Origin: Pseudoalteromonas rubra
GTDB lineage: Bacteria > Pseudomonadota > Gammaproteobacteria > Enterobacterales > Alteromonadaceae
Assembly (NCBI RefSeq): GCF_000967655.1
Contig: NZ_JXYA01000011.1
Location: 62,001 to 126,000 of the forward strand
Direction: 5' to 3'
DNA: 64,000 bases
Numbering within the stretch: position 1 is the stretch's first letter; every line of letters starts with the position of its first letter. The position numbers were made by a program, and so were the translations under genes. This document shows positions 42,535 through 53,093 of the stretch, in pieces. The notes below the pieces were generated by a model. That model saw only the letters and a list, made by a program, of their open reading frames with translations. It was not told the origin of the DNA and did no database searches.

Positions 42535-44193
42535 TCAGCCCTGTTTTTTCTCGTATCCAGGGATCTGCTCGTGGATCACCTCGTCAATCTGAATGGGTTT
42601 CAGGAATTGCCTGGCATACTTCAGATACACTTTTGACTCAACAAAGACGTCAAACAGATCCGGGTCTATGTGATCACCCAGTTTCATTTTTCCCATAATA
42701 AATAAGCACTCACTGAGCTTTTTGGCATCTTTATAGGGCCGATCTGCTGCCGTCAGCGCTTCAAAAATATCTGCTATGGCCATGATCCTGGCGGGTATGG
42801 ACATCTGCTCGCGTGTCAGTCCTCTTGGGTAGCCTGTGCCGTCCATTTTTTCATGATGGCCGCCAGCAAATTCCGGTACGCGACGTAAATGTTTAGGAAA
42901 AGGGAGTGCTTCAAGCATTTCCAGCGTGATGTCCATGTGCCGGTTGATGATCTTACGCTCTTCAGTGGTCAATGTGCCGCGCGCTATACTGAGATTATAG
43001 ACTTCATTGTCAGTCAGTAAGGGGTGCTCTTCTGTGCCGATCCGGACCGACGTTTGCTCGGCGATGCGCTTAACGCGCTGCTGATCTTCTTCACGCATAA
43101 ACTCACCTCCTATGTTGGCATGACGCAAAAATTGTCGATCTTGCTCTAACTGGGTGAGTTTTTCTTCTAATTCCGCGCTTAGCTGGTTAACCTGTGCTTG
43201 TTCATCATCTCGCTCAAAACGAAGTATGCGCTTGGTGTAATCGAGTTCGAGATCCCGCTTTGCCAGCTCAATTCTGGTATCAATCAAGGCGATTCTGTCG
43301 TTCACCGACTCCAGTTTGGTGGCTTTATCCATCACATACTCGGGGATGGCAATCTTGCCACAATCGTGTAGCCAGCCTGCTAAAGATAACTCGGCCCTGT
43401 CGGCTTCGCTCATTGAGAAGTCAGCCATAGGACCTGATTGTGCGTCGTGCACCGCTTCGGCAATCATCATAGTGAGCTCTGGTACCCGGCGACAGTGACC
43501 ACCGGTATAGGGGGATTTTTCATCAATGGCTTTCGCTATCAAGCGGGTAAAGGCTTGAAACAGTGTTTCCATACCATCGATCAACTGGCGGTTAGTCAGT
43601 GCCACAGCGGCCAGTGCACCAATAGAGCAAATCATCTCCGTTTGCTGCTGAGAAAACGGGACTATTTTGCCTTTACTGTGCGGGTTAATCAGCTGTAATA
43701 CGCCGTTGAGCTCTTGCTCATGGTTGAGTAACGGGATCGTCAGTACTGACTGAGTGTGGTACCCGGTTTTGGCATCCATTGCCCGCGCCGCCGAAAGGTC
43801 ATATTCCTCACACTGATAGACGTCGTCTATTTTGATCACCTCGCGTTTTGCCGCAGCCAGTGCGACCAGTGCGCTTTCATTACACAGACCATTTTCCAGA
43901 TAAATGGGGATGGGAGGGAAGGGGATCGGCTGCTTTGAAGTACCGCCCATATGCATATCCAGAGGACCGTTTATCAGCGTGGCAAACTGCAATTGCATGT
44001 CGTCAGATACAGAATAAATTGTACCGCCGTCGGTGGCGCTGAGCTCCATCGCAGAGAGCAGGATGTTTTCCAGCAACCTGTCGGTATCGTGCTCAGATGC
44101 CAGCTCAATGGCCAGTTTGAGCAGATGTTGTAGTGCAACTTGCGAGCCTGCCTGCTCAAACTTACTTGCGATGTTTCGAATATGCTGTTCCAT
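42535..44193 (-). CDS. GAF-HD-GYP cyclic-di-GMP phosphodiesterase
   Basis: A 552-residue protein. A GAF domain (about 25-205) precedes an HD-GYP domain starting near 215 (HCRRVPEL), with the metal pair WLHDCGK near 280 and HHEKMDGTGYPRG near 445. The domain should hydrolyse cyclic-di-GMP. About 100 extra, highly charged coiled-coil residues (about 305-410) separate the two motifs, where most family members have a short linker. The gene starts 10 bp after the cyclase gene, so it is the last member of a long operon and may cross-connect cyclic nucleotide signals. The GAF domain is a candidate cAMP/cGMP sensor. Confidence 0.9.
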   Translation of the reverse strand: MEQHIRNIASKFEQAGSQVALQHLLKLAIELASEHDTDRLLENILLSAMELSATDGGTIYSVSDDMQLQFATLINGPLDMHMGGTSKQPIPFPPIPIYLENGLCNESALVALAAAKREVIKIDDVYQCEEYDLSAARAMDAKTGYHTQSVLTIPLLNHEQELNGVLQLINPHSKGKIVPFSQQQTEMICSIGALAAVALTNRQLIDGMETLFQAFTRLIAKAIDEKSPYTGGHCRRVPELTMMIAEAVHDAQSGPMADFSMSEADRAELSLAGWLHDCGKIAIPEYVMDKATKLESVNDRIALIDTRIELAKRDLELDYTKRILRFERDDEQAQVNQLSAELEEKLTQLEQDRQFLRHANIGGEFMREEDQQRVKRIAEQTSVRIGTEEHPLLTDNEVYNLSIARGTLTTEERKIINRHMDITLEMLEALPFPKHLRRVPEFAGGHHEKMDGTGYPRGLTREQMSIPARIMAIADIFEALTAADRPYKDAKKLSECLFIMGKMKLGDHIDPDLFDVFVESKVYLKYARQFLKPIQIDEVIHEQIPGYEKKQG

Positions 44194-44203
44194 AACTCAC
44201 CTG

Positions 44204-46432
44204 CTATTTCGATGTATGGGTGTAGCTGCCATCCCACTGCGCACCGGGCGGATTTGCCTGTAATACCAGGATCCGCTCTTTCATTAGCGTATAAATTTTT
44301 CGCTCTGGTGCGCGTTCTTTAAGTTTAGTAAAAGCTGACAGTGCCTGCTGCCATTGTTGCGATAAATAAAGTGACCAGGCCTGCTTATGGGCCTCCAGCT
44401 CATCGCTTATCTCAGGGGTGATCGTATCTTGGCTACAAATCGGCTCATACACAGTCACGGCCTGGTTTTTACCTTTGACCTTCACCTTATCAATGGGGCG
44501 ACATATCAGGCCCGGACATTGGGCATGGGTGGTTTCATTGATCAGGATCCCGACGCCATAGAACTTGGTCAGGCCCTCAAGGCGGGAGCCCAGATTAACG
44601 GCATCGCCCAGAACGGTATAGGCACGACGATATTCAGAGCCCATATCGCCCACGTTCATATCTCCGGTATTAAGGCCAATGCCAATTTTAAAAGGAGGCA
44701 AGGACTGCTCGCGCATTGGGGCCTGGAGCGCCTCCACTTGTTCTTGCATAGCCATGGCACAGCGTACAGCCAGTTCCGGATGTTGTTCAACAGGCAGTGG
44801 TGCGTTCCAAAAGGCCATCACCATATCACCGACATATTTGTCTATGGTGCCCTGGTGCTCGAAGATGATCCGCGTAATGGGCGAAAAGTACTGGTTAAGA
44901 TAAGACTTGAGCCGCCCGGCATCGAGGGATTCTGAGATGGTGGTAAAGGAGCGAATATCGGCAAACAGCACAGTAATATCACGCTTTTCACCTTCCATTG
45001 AAACGCTGTCCGGGTTATCCAGCATGGCCTGAATATGGGCCGGTGGCACATATTGGTCAAAGATTGATTTGATCTGGAGCCGCTCCTTGTGTTCCCTAAC
45101 AAAACCCAGGCTGCCGAGGATCATCGCCTGACTGACTAACATGGCCAGAATGGCAACTTGAGGTAAATCCAGCCTGAGGGCAACCCATAAGTAGATACTC
45201 AGTACAATAAATAAGGCGCTCAGGCAGAGTGTAAAGATCGCTATCCCGAGCACCTCGAGTCTGGGCAAAACCAGAACGCACAGAAAGCCCAGTAACAACA
45301 ACAGCATAATGACGGCGCCATCCATCCAGTTTGGTCTGCTTGGTAACAGCTCCGGAAACACCAGGCCTTCAAGGACATTCGCATGCACTTCCACACCGGG
45401 GTATTGCACGCCCACTGGGGTTGTTCGCAGGTCGGCGTGGCCAACGGCAGACGTGCCGACAAACACAATCGCCTGATCAAACAAATCTCTATCAATTTCA
45501 CCATTCAATACGTCTGCGGCAGAGACATAGGGAAAGCTAAAAGCCGGGCCACGATAGGGCACATTTACCCGGCCATAGTCATCCGTCGGTATCAGTGCAG
45601 TACCCAGCCTGATCCCGGCCACACTATGCCCTGTACCAAAGGGCTTAGTGACCACTTCAACCTGCTCGGCCATGGTATAAAGCCGCGCGGCTTCCAGTGC
45701 CAGTGCCGGATAGAGCTGCCCCTGATGTCTGGCCAGCAGCATAGAATTGCGAATAAACCCATCGCTGTCGGGCGCGCTGTTAATAAAGCCACTCCCCGGG
45801 CTATTTTGCTGTAATTCTGTGACATTGGCGACATGTCCGGCAAAGGACGGAACGGGCAAGGCAGTGGCAGAAATGGTGCTGAAAAATATGGTTTCAGGCA
45901 ATGTGCCTACCTGGATCTCAGGTTGATGCTCAAACAGCAGGCCAAGTACGGTATCTGTATCCTGAAGACGGCTGGCAAATGCCTCGTCGGCGTCAATGCT
46001 CGGTGCCAGAGCGTTTAATGCGTGTGTAACGTCTGGCGTAGCCGCATTGCTGAGGTGCTCCAGCACTTGTTGTGCAGGGTTCAATTCCGGTTCGGAAAAC
46101 AAGATATCGTAGGCAATCACAGCGACACCAGCATCGGCCAGCTGAGATTGCATGCGTGCCATCACATGACGGCTCCAGGGAAAACGGCCAATTTGTTTCA
46201 AACTGGGCTCGTCAATATCGACAATCACGATCGGTAAAAAAGAGCGAGACTGCATAGAGAGTGTTGATTTAAGGCGCAGATCATAACCCAGACCTTCAAG
46301 ACGTTTCAGTGCATCGCCATAGGGCGAGGCGGGAGACAGAGTCAGCAGTTGCAGCAGGATAAAAAGGGCGATAAGGCAAATGCCGCACAGCCATTGCTGA
46401 TAGTATTTACGCCACAATCGCGGGAGGCTCAT
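44204..46432 (-). CDS. CHASE2-domain class III adenylate/guanylate cyclase
   Basis: A 742-residue membrane protein. The first helix (about 14-32) is followed by an extracytoplasmic CHASE2 domain (about 40-340, with VDIDEPSLKQIGRFPWSR), three closely packed helices (about 355-450) and a cytoplasmic class III cyclase domain (about 480-670). Metal-binding Asp residues lie in LFADIRSF (about 491) and YVGDMVMAFW (about 535); IDKYVGD has the Lys typical of adenylate cyclases, and VNLGSRLEG holds the transition-state Asn and Arg. It overlaps the upstream MBL gene by 4 bp. It should make cAMP in response to a periplasmic or surface signal. Confidence 0.92.
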   Translation of the reverse strand: MSLPRLWRKYYQQWLCGICLIALFILLQLLTLSPASPYGDALKRLEGLGYDLRLKSTLSMQSRSFLPIVIVDIDEPSLKQIGRFPWSRHVMARMQSQLADAGVAVIAYDILFSEPELNPAQQVLEHLSNAATPDVTHALNALAPSIDADEAFASRLQDTDTVLGLLFEHQPEIQVGTLPETIFFSTISATALPVPSFAGHVANVTELQQNSPGSGFINSAPDSDGFIRNSMLLARHQGQLYPALALEAARLYTMAEQVEVVTKPFGTGHSVAGIRLGTALIPTDDYGRVNVPYRGPAFSFPYVSAADVLNGEIDRDLFDQAIVFVGTSAVGHADLRTTPVGVQYPGVEVHANVLEGLVFPELLPSRPNWMDGAVIMLLLLLGFLCVLVLPRLEVLGIAIFTLCLSALFIVLSIYLWVALRLDLPQVAILAMLVSQAMILGSLGFVREHKERLQIKSIFDQYVPPAHIQAMLDNPDSVSMEGEKRDITVLFADIRSFTTISESLDAGRLKSYLNQYFSPITRIIFEHQGTIDKYVGDMVMAFWNAPLPVEQHPELAVRCAMAMQEQVEALQAPMREQSLPPFKIGIGLNTGDMNVGDMGSEYRRAYTVLGDAVNLGSRLEGLTKFYGVGILINETTHAQCPGLICRPIDKVKVKGKNQAVTVYEPICSQDTITPEISDELEAHKQAWSLYLSQQWQQALSAFTKLKERAPERKIYTLMKERILVLQANPPGAQWDGSYTHTSK

Positions 46433-47247
46433 GGCAGAGTCAGTCCCTCGCGTGCCAGAATCGTGGTAAAGGGCCTGTTCTGACGCTTAATATCCGCCGC
46501 TATCTGATCCAAGGCTGTGTCACTGCGGTCCGGGTCGTGGCTGATTAAAACAAGGTGCTTCACCGCGCCTTGCTCGGCCAGCAGCAGGGCATCTTTGATG
46601 AGGGAATGTCCCCAGCCATGTTTGAGTGGGTAGTCATCCGGTACAAACTGACCATCGTGGATCAAATAATCTGCGCCTTTGACAAAGTCCACCCATTGCT
46701 GAAATGAGGTGACAGGCAGGCCAGGTGGATTGAGCTCATTGTCGGTAGCATAGACTACGTCAATGCCGTCAGCGGCTATCCGGTAGGCGCTGCCACCGCC
46801 TGGGTGGTTCATTGCGCAGCGTTGAATATCAAAGCACTCGTAGTGCCAGTGGTCCTGAGCCTGCGGCACAACCTGAATGTCAGCCGCTAAAGTGGTGTGC
46901 GGCACGGGAAAGTAGCTCCCCAGCATTTGTTTTAAGATGGCGTCCGGGGCGTGCTCTTCGGTGACACCGGGCACTATGGTGATCTGACGCTTGGCAATGT
47001 ATGCAGGAATAAAAAAGGGAAAGCCCTGAATATGATCCCAGTGGTTGTGGCTCAATAAAATATAGAAAGGCTGGCGGACATGCATCAACTCCTGGCCCAG
47101 TACCCTCAGCCCGGTGCCCGCATCCAGAATGATGCGCTTACCGGCGTCGCTCTCAAGGGTGACACACACTGTGTTACCCCCATAGTGCACGGTTGTTGGG
47201 CCAGGTGTGGGGGTTGACCCCCGCACACCATAAAACTTTATTTTCAT
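46429..47247 (-). CDS. MBL-fold hydrolase, candidate cyclic-nucleotide phosphodiesterase
   Basis: A 272-residue cytoplasmic protein. The start GVRGSTPTPG, the GGNTVCV strand, ILDAGTG, the zinc motif SHNHWDHIQG and the later YATDNE and SHDPDRSD residues match the MBL branch found in PhnP/tRNase Z-like and class II cyclic phosphodiesterase-like proteins. It overlaps the CHASE2 cyclase start by 4 bp, so expression is coupled. Turnover of the cyclic nucleotide made by its neighbour is therefore an attractive but unproven role. It begins 33 bp after the giant lipoprotein stop. Confidence 0.82.
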   Translation of the reverse strand: MKIKFYGVRGSTPTPGPTTVHYGGNTVCVTLESDAGKRIILDAGTGLRVLGQELMHVRQPFYILLSHNHWDHIQGFPFFIPAYIAKRQITIVPGVTEEHAPDAILKQMLGSYFPVPHTTLAADIQVVPQAQDHWHYECFDIQRCAMNHPGGGSAYRIAADGIDVVYATDNELNPPGLPVTSFQQWVDFVKGADYLIHDGQFVPDDYPLKHGWGHSLIKDALLLAEQGAVKHLVLISHDPDRSDTALDQIAADIKRQNRPFTTILAREGLTLP

Positions 47248-47280
47248 ACCTAACCCTTTGGTGACGTTTAACTTACTTTG

Positions 47281-50200
47281 TCACTGTTGAACTACCTGGC
47301 CGGCTTGTAAACTCACCCTGGCGGGAGACGACTGCTGTATCACAAAGACAAACTCTGTACTGCTGCTTTGTTGTAGTACCGTTTTCAGCTCGCCACTAAC
47401 TGTGCTACTGAACAACTGGGCGCCATCCTCATCAAAGCTGGTATCCCAGCTACCTGGTGATTCGCTCAGAAGTAACTGTCCAACATATAAAGCGTTAGAG
47501 CTGCTGGATTGGGCAAACAATAATAATTTGCCGTTGCTATCTATCCAGGCCTGATGCAGTCGCACTGTTTCACCTGACAGTTGCTCAAACTTAAGCACAC
47601 CACCATCGGCAAAGCTGGTATCGAGTGCCCCGGAGCTGGTCACCCGCACTACAAAGTTACTGTTCCCCGCGTAGCCAAAGACAATAAAACCCTGGCTGGC
47701 ATCGACCACCGATCCTTTCAGGGTGATGTCATCTCCCGCGCTCAGGCCAATATCCAGCAAGGCCAGGCCGTCTGTACCAAAGCTGGTATCGGGTGTGCCT
47801 GTCACGCTGGCCTTGGCAAGCAGCAACTGCGGCGGTGTGGGTCCCGGCTGGCTCTGACCAACGCCAACCAAGGCGCTCCCTACAGTATGGATCATAGATA
47901 CTTTGTGTGCATTGGCGCTGCAACTGGGTATACCAGGAATGGTGTATGGGAAGAAATTAGACAAGGCTCCTGAACTGGAAATGATAAAGGCCTTGCTGTG
48001 GGTGTAGCAGCTGGTTATGGCCTGACCAAGGGCCAGAATATCCCCACTTGGTAGTATCGTCAGCTGAGTGAGGTCTAGAGCTGTGGCTTCAGCCTGGTAG
48101 TCGCTGGCCTTCAGGCTCAACACACCGCTACTGGCAAAGCTACTATCGAGCGCACCTAGGTTACTGAACTTGACTAGCGTAGCCATCGCCTGTTCATCAC
48201 CTGCCGATACAGACACGGTGCCCGAAGCGCTCAGTAAAACAGACCCATCGCTGTTTTCGTTAAGTGCGCCAACAGTGGAACTGGACATGAGACCCATGGT
48301 GGTTAACGGCACTGTGGATACTAGGCCCAGGTTGGCAAAGGAATTGCTCCTTTGCCCGATATTATCCAATTTCAGTACATAGGGCACGGCCTGTGGGGTG
48401 CTTTGCCAGTTGTTGGCCTGACCGCTGAGTAGAAGATGATCCAGTGACCCACTAAATGTGGAGGATTGTCCAGCGACAAATTCCTCATCACGACGCCCAA
48501 CACTGACAGTGCGCTGACCAAAGGACCCAAAGTTCTGGTTCAGCTCTGCTGCTGTCGTCACTTCACCCAGCCAGTGTTCTGACAGGTAATTGTTACCCAG
48601 GTAGGTAAACTTCTGGCCAGCGAACAACAGTCCACCTTGTGTTTCGAGTAAATTGAATGCCTTCAGCCCGGTACCGTGGTAGATGCTGAAACCATTGCTG
48701 CCCGGCAGCCAGTTGGTGTCTATCTCACCATTAAGTCCCACCTTGACCACTTGCACAACCTGATCATTACCAAAGATGCTGCGCTGAAGGCCGAGGTAAT
48801 AGGTGTCACTGTCTGCAACTATACCGATACCGGAAGCGCTATAGTCTGATATGTCGTTGGCTGAATCTGCCGGAAGTTCGCTGAGCTGATAGACGCGCTT
48901 GCCAGTGCCCGCAAATGCGCTATCCAGCACACCGTCCATGGTTAATTGCAGCAAATATGCAGAGCGCACTTCACCGGATTCATCAAGTGTTGTCAGCCCT
49001 GTGACCAGCAGCGTGTTACTGTCCTTCACTAGTACATGGCGGGTAGTGTCATTAAATGCACTGCCATCTGGTACGCTATCTGGTACATCGGTAATGTTGA
49101 TTTGTAACAAGCCACCCTCCTGGAAGCTGGTATCCGGTGCCAGAGTGCTGCGTGTGAGGCGCATTAGCATCACGTCCTCACCTGTTTCGGTCGACGTGAT
49201 CTCGCCGTATACCAGGTAATCACTGGATGGTAAGGTAACCATGCCGCGTGCATATTTGGTGGGTGTTTCTGCCAGACTTTGGGTTGCAGAGACTTCGCCT
49301 TGTGCCGTGATCCTGGATAGCGTGACTGTGCCTGAGGTGGCAGTGCTGGTGGCGCTGATATTACTCAGGACAGTGACTGTTTCATTGTCTTCCAGCGCAA
49401 TGGCAACCGGGGTCACAAAGACATTGCTGCCCAGCGGTAACGTCATATAACCATTACCATTGGCATAACTGGTATCCAAAGTACCGTTACCCAGTAAACG
49501 GAACAGCAATAACTGCTGCGAACTGACCGTTTCATTTGGTTCTGCGAAGCTGACATACCCGGCGACATAAATACGCCCTTGATCGTCGATGGTTGCAACT
49601 TTTGCCCAAACATCATGAGGTATGCCGTCAATGACGATACCGAAGTCACTGTCAAAGTTACCCGATACGGCAAAGCCATTATCCGGCTGGCCATTACTGA
49701 GCTGTCTGCTGACGTACGCACGATGGATATTGCGTTTGGCTGTATCATTATAATGACCTACGGCTCCGACACTCACTAACTTGCCATCGCTTTGTAAAAT
49801 TGTCTGCCCCGGGCTATGGAACTCAAGGCTGGCATTTAGCGCTAATGTTAAGCTGCCATCATTGCCAAATTCACTGCGCTTAGTCGCAACGTAACGCGGT
49901 GCGGACTGGGTAACAACAATACTGATCTCGCTTTCGGCGCAGAGCTGGGGTGTGCCCAAGTCACAGACGGTGACCGTCAGCACATAGGTTTGTGCGCCAT
50001 TGCTGGCAAGTTGTTCGGCATCGGCCACGGTGACTTTACCCGCGCTATCAACTGAGAACAGCGCTGCATTAGTACCAGACAGCTGATAGCTGAGGGTGTC
50101 GCCATCCGGATCTGAGGCACTGATCTGCAAAACCAGCGCTCCGTTGCTGATATTGGTCTCTATCTCTGCCGACCCGGGCTCCACAGAAGGCGCGTAGTTT

Positions 50201-53082
50201 TTGTCGCTCACGGTGATGGTGACCGTCGCAACGTTGGAAATTTCGCCTAGGTCGTTGCTCACCACGTAACTAAAACTATCACTGCCTACGAAGTTAAATT
50301 GGGGGGCGTAAAAGGCTATGCCATTGGCTGAATCTATTAAGGCACTGCCATGGGACGGTTCAATAACAATCATAATGCTATTGATCAGCAGATCGCGTCC
50401 TTTGGCCAGATCATTGTTCAGGATGGAGATGCCCACATCCTCATTTTTGTCGGTTTGCGCACTGTCATTCACGGCCACCGGGGTGGTATCCGGGGTCGTG
50501 ATGGTGACGGTCACGGTGGCGGTGTTAGAGAATGCGCCCAGGTCGTCCTGAACACGATAGGTAAAGGTGTCTTCCCCTTCAGAAGTACCGGTATGAATAT
50601 AGGTAATTGTCCCGTTGCTACTGACCTCTGTGCTACCCATTTGCGGGCTTTGTACTATTTCGACGGTGCCAGCTTGCACTGTGCCATCGGTGTCACTGTC
50701 GTTATCTAGCACTGCGATGGTAACGGATTGGGCAACTTCGACGGAGGCGCTATCGTTGCTGGCTACGGGGGCCATATTCAGTCGCTCAACCGTGATAGTC
50801 ACCGTTGCCGCGTTAGATACACTGCCTTCATTGTCCTGTACCTGATAAGTGAAAGTATCACTGCCCGAGAAGCCACTATTTGGGGTGTAAATAAAGCCAC
50901 CCAGGCTTACCGTATCGAGTGCCACACTGCCGTTTTCTGGTGCCGTCACCACGTTCAGGCTGTTGTAGTTCAGGCTGCCATCGCTGTCGCTGTCGTTGGC
51001 CAGCACATCTATGGTAACTGGCCTCTCTTGCTGTGTTGTTGCGCTGTCATCTGCGGCGACCGGGGCGATATTGTCTCCCGTCACTTCAATAAACACATTC
51101 GCGATATTAGAAACGGCGCCCAGATCATCCTTAATTTGGTAGGTAAAGCTGTCACTGCCGCGATAGTCGGCGTCACTTTGGTAGATAAAATGGGTATTGT
51201 CGCTGCTCAGGCTGACGCTGCCATGGCTGGGCCCTTCAACCAGGGCCAGGCTGGTCAGGTCCAGGCTACCGTCAATATCCTGATCATTGGCTGCCACCAA
51301 AACGCTGATGGATTGTCCCTGTGCCACTGTCACACTGTCGTCGCTGGCCAGCGGCGCGTCATTCACCGCAATAACTTCAATTATCACAAATGCTTGTACG
51401 CTGGCTGTGCCATCGTCTATCTGATATACAAAATAGTCTTGTCCGTAACTGTTCTGCTGCGGGGTGTAGCGAAAACTGCCCGTTTCACTGAGCTCCAGCG
51501 TGCCCATGTTGGGCTGTTCAATAATTGATAAAGCAAGCGGATCGTCATCGGCGTCGCTGTCGTTTTCCAGCACACCGGGGAGCTCGACAAACAGCTGCTC
51601 GTCTTCGTTGGTTTGGTAGGTGTCATTCACAGCAACCGGAGGGAAGTTACTGACTTCGGTTTCGATAAGCAGCGTGATGGTGGCCGTGTTTGAGCCGCCA
51701 TTGCCATCCTCTACCCGGTATTCAAAGCTGTCTGTGCCAGTAAACTCCGGCTCGGGTTGGTAGCTAAAACTGCCATCCGAATTGAGTGTCAGCGTTCCAT
51801 GTTGCACATCCGTCACTGGGGTGGTGTTCACCGTGAGTGTATCACCATCGAAGTCGAAGTCATTGACCAGTAACCCTGTGCCGCTGACGGTCAGTACGCT
51901 GTTTTGTGCCAGTGCATAGTGATTAGCAAAAGCGATGGGATCCTGATTGACACGTTCAATCAGTAAACTGACCTCGGCCTCGGCAGTTACCCCTTGGCTG
52001 TTGTTGATGCGATAGCGAAAGCTGTCTGTGCCAAAAAAGGCCTCCCGGGGTACATAGGTAAAGCGGCCGTCGGCAAACAGCGTCACGGTGCCGTTTTGCG
52101 GAGCCCGTACTGGTGTGGTGACCAGTGTCAGTGGCGTCAGGCCATTGGCGTTATCATTGCTAAGCAGGTTGCCTGAAATAGACTCAAATTGTACGCCACT
52201 AAAGCTGTCTGTAACGGCCACCGGGGTGATTAGATTGGTGGCTGCCAGCATCCGTGATTCGCTAAAAGCGCTTTCACCGCTGCCATCTATGCCGGTGATC
52301 CGGGTGTAGTAGTGTTTTTGTGGGTCCAGGCCGCTAAAGGTATGGGAGGAGTCAGTCAGGGCTATGACCCGCTGAGCGCCCGGCAAGGTGGTAATGGCGC
52401 GTACATCATCAATGGGCGACTCTGCCAGATACGCGTTATAGCGCAACAAGCTGGGCAATGGCTGCCAGTCGAGCGCTGCATTGCCGTCACTGCGTGGGGT
52501 GCTGTTAAATGCGATGCTGCGTGGTAACCAGGTAATTTGTTGGGTGGCAACGGTGCTCAGGTTGCCGCCATTGTCTTCTACCCAGACCTGCAATTGCAGG
52601 CTGCCGGGCTGTTGTGAGAAGTTGGCCGGGTTGACCCCTGTTTCAGTAAATGCGAATGGATCGCTGCAATTACCATCGCACAAAACCTGTGCCTGTTGCG
52701 CGTTTTCAAAGCCAAGCAGCACCCGGCTTACCCCATCGGGATCAGTAATGGCATCCAGAGAGACGGTCAGGTTGCCCCGGTAGGTGCGCTGATTATCGGG
52801 GAAAAGGACTGTGCCGGTGCCATTGACGAATTGCGTATTGACTACCTGACGGGCGGCCAGGTTACGGTTAGCAAATCTGGCCTGATAGTCAAAAGGGATC
52901 AGATTGGCTTGGCCTGATGGCGCATCTGGTTGCTGATCGCTGTGATCTTGTGCTGCAGGTGTGTCTGCATCAGGGGTTGCTGATATGGTGGTTGTCTTGT
53001 CACCATCGCCTGAACAACCCGTTAACAGCCCAGTGCAAAGTAGCGTCAGAATGCCCAGTTGGTGTAATTGCGAGCGCTTCAT
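47281..53082 (-). CDS. Giant surface lipoprotein with tandem Ig-like repeats and delta-60 repeats
   Basis: A 1933-residue protein with a lipoprotein signal (lipobox LLTGC, Cys23 then Ser, predicting the outer membrane). A fibronectin-III-like segment (about 190-290) is followed by about seven tandem cadherin/VCBS-like repeats of about 95 residues. Each has a PVAxxDS start and a DVLxNDxDxDG calcium-binding-type core (about 290-1000). One classical cadherin-like domain follows, then about 850 residues of delta-60 propeller repeats (LDTSFGTDGLALLD and similar). The architecture suits a calcium-stiffened adhesin or surface sensor stalk. It is 11 bp downstream of the FecR-domain gene and is probably presented with its two operon partners. 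Confidence 0.88.
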   Translation of the reverse strand: MKRSQLHQLGILTLLCTGLLTGCSGDGDKTTTISATPDADTPAAQDHSDQQPDAPSGQANLIPFDYQARFANRNLAARQVVNTQFVNGTGTVLFPDNQRTYRGNLTVSLDAITDPDGVSRVLLGFENAQQAQVLCDGNCSDPFAFTETGVNPANFSQQPGSLQLQVWVEDNGGNLSTVATQQITWLPRSIAFNSTPRSDGNAALDWQPLPSLLRYNAYLAESPIDDVRAITTLPGAQRVIALTDSSHTFSGLDPQKHYYTRITGIDGSGESAFSESRMLAATNLITPVAVTDSFSGVQFESISGNLLSNDNANGLTPLTLVTTPVRAPQNGTVTLFADGRFTYVPREAFFGTDSFRYRINNSQGVTAEAEVSLLIERVNQDPIAFANHYALAQNSVLTVSGTGLLVNDFDFDGDTLTVNTTPVTDVQHGTLTLNSDGSFSYQPEPEFTGTDSFEYRVEDGNGGSNTATITLLIETEVSNFPPVAVNDTYQTNEDEQLFVELPGVLENDSDADDDPLALSIIEQPNMGTLELSETGSFRYTPQQNSYGQDYFVYQIDDGTASVQAFVIIEVIAVNDAPLASDDSVTVAQGQSISVLVAANDQDIDGSLDLTSLALVEGPSHGSVSLSSDNTHFIYQSDADYRGSDSFTYQIKDDLGAVSNIANVFIEVTGDNIAPVAADDSATTQQERPVTIDVLANDSDSDGSLNYNSLNVVTAPENGSVALDTVSLGGFIYTPNSGFSGSDTFTYQVQDNEGSVSNAATVTITVERLNMAPVASNDSASVEVAQSVTIAVLDNDSDTDGTVQAGTVEIVQSPQMGSTEVSSNGTITYIHTGTSEGEDTFTYRVQDDLGAFSNTATVTVTITTPDTTPVAVNDSAQTDKNEDVGISILNNDLAKGRDLLINSIMIVIEPSHGSALIDSANGIAFYAPQFNFVGSDSFSYVVSNDLGEISNVATVTITVSDKNYAPSVEPGSAEIETNISNGALVLQISASDPDGDTLSYQLSGTNAALFSVDSAGKVTVADAEQLASNGAQTYVLTVTVCDLGTPQLCAESEISIVVTQSAPRYVATKRSEFGNDGSLTLALNASLEFHSPGQTILQSDGKLVSVGAVGHYNDTAKRNIHRAYVSRQLSNGQPDNGFAVSGNFDSDFGIVIDGIPHDVWAKVATIDDQGRIYVAGYVSFAEPNETVSSQQLLLFRLLGNGTLDTSYANGNGYMTLPLGSNVFVTPVAIALEDNETVTVLSNISATSTATSGTVTLSRITAQGEVSATQSLAETPTKYARGMVTLPSSDYLVYGEITSTETGEDVMLMRLTRSTLAPDTSFQEGGLLQINITDVPDSVPDGSAFNDTTRHVLVKDSNTLLVTGLTTLDESGEVRSAYLLQLTMDGVLDSAFAGTGKRVYQLSELPADSANDISDYSASGIGIVADSDTYYLGLQRSIFGNDQVVQVVKVGLNGEIDTNWLPGSNGFSIYHGTGLKAFNLLETQGGLLFAGQKFTYLGNNYLSEHWLGEVTTAAELNQNFGSFGQRTVSVGRRDEEFVAGQSSTFSGSLDHLLLSGQANNWQSTPQAVPYVLKLDNIGQRSNSFANLGLVSTVPLTTMGLMSSSTVGALNENSDGSVLLSASGTVSVSAGDEQAMATLVKFSNLGALDSSFASSGVLSLKASDYQAEATALDLTQLTILPSGDILALGQAITSCYTHSKAFIISSSGALSNFFPYTIPGIPSCSANAHKVSMIHTVGSALVGVGQSQPGPTPPQLLLAKASVTGTPDTSFGTDGLALLDIGLSAGDDITLKGSVVDASQGFIVFGYAGNSNFVVRVTSSGALDTSFADGGVLKFEQLSGETVRLHQAWIDSNGKLLLFAQSSSSNALYVGQLLLSESPGSWDTSFDEDGAQLFSSTVSGELKTVLQQSSSTEFVFVIQQSSPARVSLQAGQVVQQ

Positions 53083-53093
53083 CCCCCATCCCC

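Noticed and set aside
50728..51528. 266-codon plus-strand frame opposite the giant lipoprotein
   Set aside because: Antisense shadow created by the Ig-like repeat composition; no signal or domain.
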